Positions 62,567 through 64,000 of a DNA stretch of 64,000 nucleotides are shown one piece after another; the first letter of the stretch is position 1, and every line of letters starts with the position of its first letter. Position numbers and translations under genes: made by a program. This stretch comes from Eubacteriales bacterium. GTDB taxonomy: Bacteria; Bacillota_A; Clostridia; Saccharofermentanales; DTU023. Under the pieces are notes generated by a model. That model worked only from the letters and a program-made list of their open reading frames with translations, searched no databases and was not told the DNA's origin. The stretch spans positions 122,865 through 186,864 of the forward strand of contig JAUNLO010000001.1 of assembly GCA_030532185.1 (NCBI GenBank), in the 5' to 3' direction.

Positions 62567-62586
62567 CTAATCATATCATTGATTAG
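62567..62586. promoter_or_regulatory. Inverted repeat upstream of gntR, candidate operator
   Basis: CTAATCA-TATCAT-TGATTAG, perfect seven-base arms around six bases, about 55 bases before the gntR start. Contains the same TAATCATATCA found at the liv2 -10 region. GntR-type sites of this size are normal. Confidence 0.6.
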
Positions 62587-62610
62587 GTCCAGTGGCTATG
62601 CATATTAATT

Positions 62611-62667
62611 AAGGCTTCTCAGGCAAGAATAGAGCCAGCGTATTTTCTCTTAAAATATGATGCCTTA
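62611..62667. repeat. Degenerate second copy of the tRNA-Ala terminator region
   Basis: Plus-strand block with GGCTTCTCAGGCAAGAA, a TATTTT stretch and ATATGATGCCTT aligns with 63306-63363 over its length with mostly point differences and one gap. The left stem arm is mutated, so it no longer forms a good hairpin. The two copies bracket the NUDIX gene. Confidence 0.6.
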
Positions 62668-62755
62668 TTGGAAACTTATAATTAAAAAAGACGCTAGGAT
62701 TTTCTATCGCCTTTAACTTTGATATTTTGTTTTACTTATTCTCGTATGCTGGAAT

Positions 62756-63244
62756 TTATTTAACTCTTTCATCTGTAATTATATGCTCAATTCCGGTATG
62801 GCTTGATTGTAGATATTCTTTCATAAACGATGGAAAAGCGTTATATTGAACAAGTTCAGCAATCGGTAGCCAGTGCATAGTTTCTTTAAGACCTCCCAGC
62901 GTATAGCTACGACTGTTCAGCGTTTGGTCGCCTTTAGCTTTCATCATGTAATATAAGGCAAGCTCATGGCAGTCGACGCCTTGTAAGCTGGAACTGCCTA
63001 TAAAGAAATTTTCGTGTATCACTGCTAGATGATCTACTTCATATTCGACACCCGTTTCTTCAAACACCTCTCTTTTTACTGCTTCCTCCGCAGTTTCCCC
63101 CATACGAACTGCTCCGCCTATGGAATAGTAATAGTCATCGACTGCGTTGCCTGCAAATAAGACGCAATCATTTTCTACTATAATTGCTGCGGCTCTATAT
63201 CTAAACCACTGATTCCCAGCTGTAAAACCACAATCCTTTTCCAT
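62756..63244 (-). CDS. NUDIX hydrolase
   Basis: 162 residues. Complete Nudix box GGAVRMGETAEEAVKREVFEETG (residues about 43-65; shown in pieces GGAVRMGE and REVFEETG) and strands typical of the fold (RYRAAAIIVENDCVLFAG before it). Hydrolyses a nucleoside diphosphate linked to some moiety X; the substrate cannot be deduced. GAGGAGAACAAA precedes the ATG. Located between gntR and tRNA-Ala and flanked by related terminator-region repeats. More AT-rich than the housekeeping part. Confidence 0.92.
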   Translation of the reverse strand: MEKDCGFTAGNQWFRYRAAAIIVENDCVLFAGNAVDDYYYSIGGAVRMGETAEEAVKREVFEETGVEYEVDHLAVIHENFFIGSSSLQGVDCHELALYYMMKAKGDQTLNSRSYTLGGLKETMHWLPIAELVQYNAFPSFMKEYLQSSHTGIEHIITDERVK

Positions 63245-63305
63245 TTTGTTCTCCTCACATGATTATTTCTCTATTAGGACTCCTAATAGTGACAACTATT
63301 GAGTT

Positions 63306-63363
63306 ACGGCTTTTTCAGGCAAGAAAAAAGGCATCATATTTTTTATCAAACATGATGCCTTCT
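63306..63363 (-). terminator. Terminator of tRNA-Ala (intact repeat copy)
   Basis: Minus-strand stem AAGGCATCAT/ATGATGCCTT (63352-63361 with 63328-63337) followed by TTTTTTCTT, directly after the tRNA 3' end. The surrounding block recurs in degenerate form at 62611-62667. Confidence 0.8.
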
Positions 63364-63364
63364 G

Positions 63365-63440
63365 TGGTGGAGAATAGGGGAATCGAACCCCTGGCCTCTT
63401 GAATGCCATTCAAGCGCTCTCCCATCTGAGCTAATTCCCC
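63365..63440 (-). tRNA. tRNA-Ala (GGC anticodon)
   Basis: 76 bases on the minus strand; acceptor GGGGAAT/ATTCTCC (one G-T pair), anticodon arm CTTGA-ATGGCAT-TCAAG (anticodon GGC), T-arm GGGGTTCGATTCCCC, discriminator A and encoded CCA. Own promoter and terminator. Confidence 0.97.
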
Positions 63441-63494
63441 AGGAACTTCTGCGTGGCTTCTGCCTTGGAGCAAAATTCCGCGAGAACATTAGCT

Positions 63495-63522
63495 ATTGTA
63501 GCAGGGCCTAAAATATTGTCAA
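63495..63522 (-). promoter_or_regulatory. Promoter of tRNA-Ala
   Basis: Minus strand TTGACA (63517-63522), 16-base spacer, TACAAT (63495-63500), about 55 bases before the tRNA. Confidence 0.85.
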
Positions 63523-63697
63523 GCCTTCAGGGCAGAAAAATCTTCTGGTTATATGTGCTGCTAATTGCCAAAGTAAACAGGACACTAAAGAAACCCAGCT
63601 CTCACTTTAGTTAGACAAATCCGCGTATCTCTTTTAATCTGACAAATAAAGTAGTGAATATCACTGTTCCTAGCCCGTTTTGAGAAAGGAGATTGCT

Positions 63698-64000
63698 ATG
63701 CCTAGGAACAAACACTTAACTTTGGAAGAGCGTATGGATATTCTCATAATGATCAAAGCACATTGCTCTTTTCGTCATATCGCAAAGCAGCTGGATAAAA
63801 GCCCCAACTGCATAGCACAGGACAGGCACAAAGACAATATGAGACAACACTAAGTGAATGCCGATCTGGCTTCAGTTACACTCCGGAAGAAATACAGGAA
63901 ATAAATGAGCTGGTGTCGCCAGGACTTAAACGTGGCCTTTCTCCTCATGCTGTCTGTGAGCAGGTCAAAAATGAGCTTATTTGCTCAGAACGTACTGTCT
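63698..64000 (+). pseudogene. IS30-family transposase remnant, frameshifted and cut by window end
   Basis: ATG at 63698 with AAAGGAG upstream opens MPRNKHLTLEERMDILIMIK and a helix-turn-helix (FRHIAKQLDKSPNCIA) like IS30 transposases, then stops at 63853 after 51 codons. In another frame the IS30-like sequence continues (TTLSECRSGFSYTPEEIQEI, NELVSPGLKRGLSPHAVCEQ) to the window edge. The expected part between the HTH and this block, roughly 60 residues with the Cys-rich segment, is missing, so there is an internal deletion with frameshift. The catalytic DDE region would lie beyond the window. No terminal inverted repeat was confidently seen in 63523-63697. Confidence 0.75.

Overview
The window looks like the chromosome of an anaerobic, low-to-mid GC member of the Clostridia (Bacillota). 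Support comes from a multi-cluster NAD-linked type [FeFe] hydrogenase, an ffh/ftsY-type SRP receptor next to smc and rnc, an extra-long clostridial form of PRPP synthetase, QueH, RqcH, DUF5702/TadE-like proteins and strong AGGAGG ribosome binding sites. I cannot name the genus from sequence alone.

Layout. 1-1701: 3' part of a hydrogenase HydA subunit. 1854-16607: a long leftward housekeeping block (ftsY, smc, rnc, acpP, pgsA, rimO, recX, recA, cinA C-terminal domain, folD, ftsK, and an RNase HI-NUDIX fusion). 16771-19942: a rightward stretch with tRNA-Trp, a TetR regulator, a radical SAM protein, then tRNA-Pro and tRNA-Thr, each with a clear hairpin terminator. 20039-25962: secA preceded by three TadE/DUF5702-like exported or membrane-anchored proteins. 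26076-31933: an MBL hydrolase, a methylglyoxal-synthase-like protein without its catalytic residues, PBP2, MreD, MreC and RadC. 32097-37951: asnS, holA, comEC, engB. 37951-42674: a complete branched-chain amino-acid type ABC transporter (liv1). 42934-45413: two tandem, divergent PRPP synthetase paralogues on the plus strand. 45595-53723: nagB, a small membrane protein, rqcH, queH, ruvB, ruvA, ruvC, malQ, dtd.

54000-62511 differs from the rest. By eye it is visibly more AT-rich, and it holds one leftward operon-like array: a second full liv-type transporter (liv2), a DhaK-like and a DhaL-like kinase pair with altered motifs, and a UroD-family protein with a methyltransferase-like zinc motif, headed by a GntR/FCD regulator. 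An 11-bp element is shared between the gntR upstream region and the -10 region of the liv2 promoter. To its right lie a NUDIX gene flanked by two related copies of the tRNA-Ala terminator region, tRNA-Ala itself, and a broken IS30-family transposase. I read this as an acquired catabolic island (import, sensing and phosphorylation of an unknown small molecule), and it is the most likely place for undescribed biology here.

No CRISPR array, prophage, origin or rRNA operon was seen. No stretch longer than about 300 bases lacks a gene or RNA.
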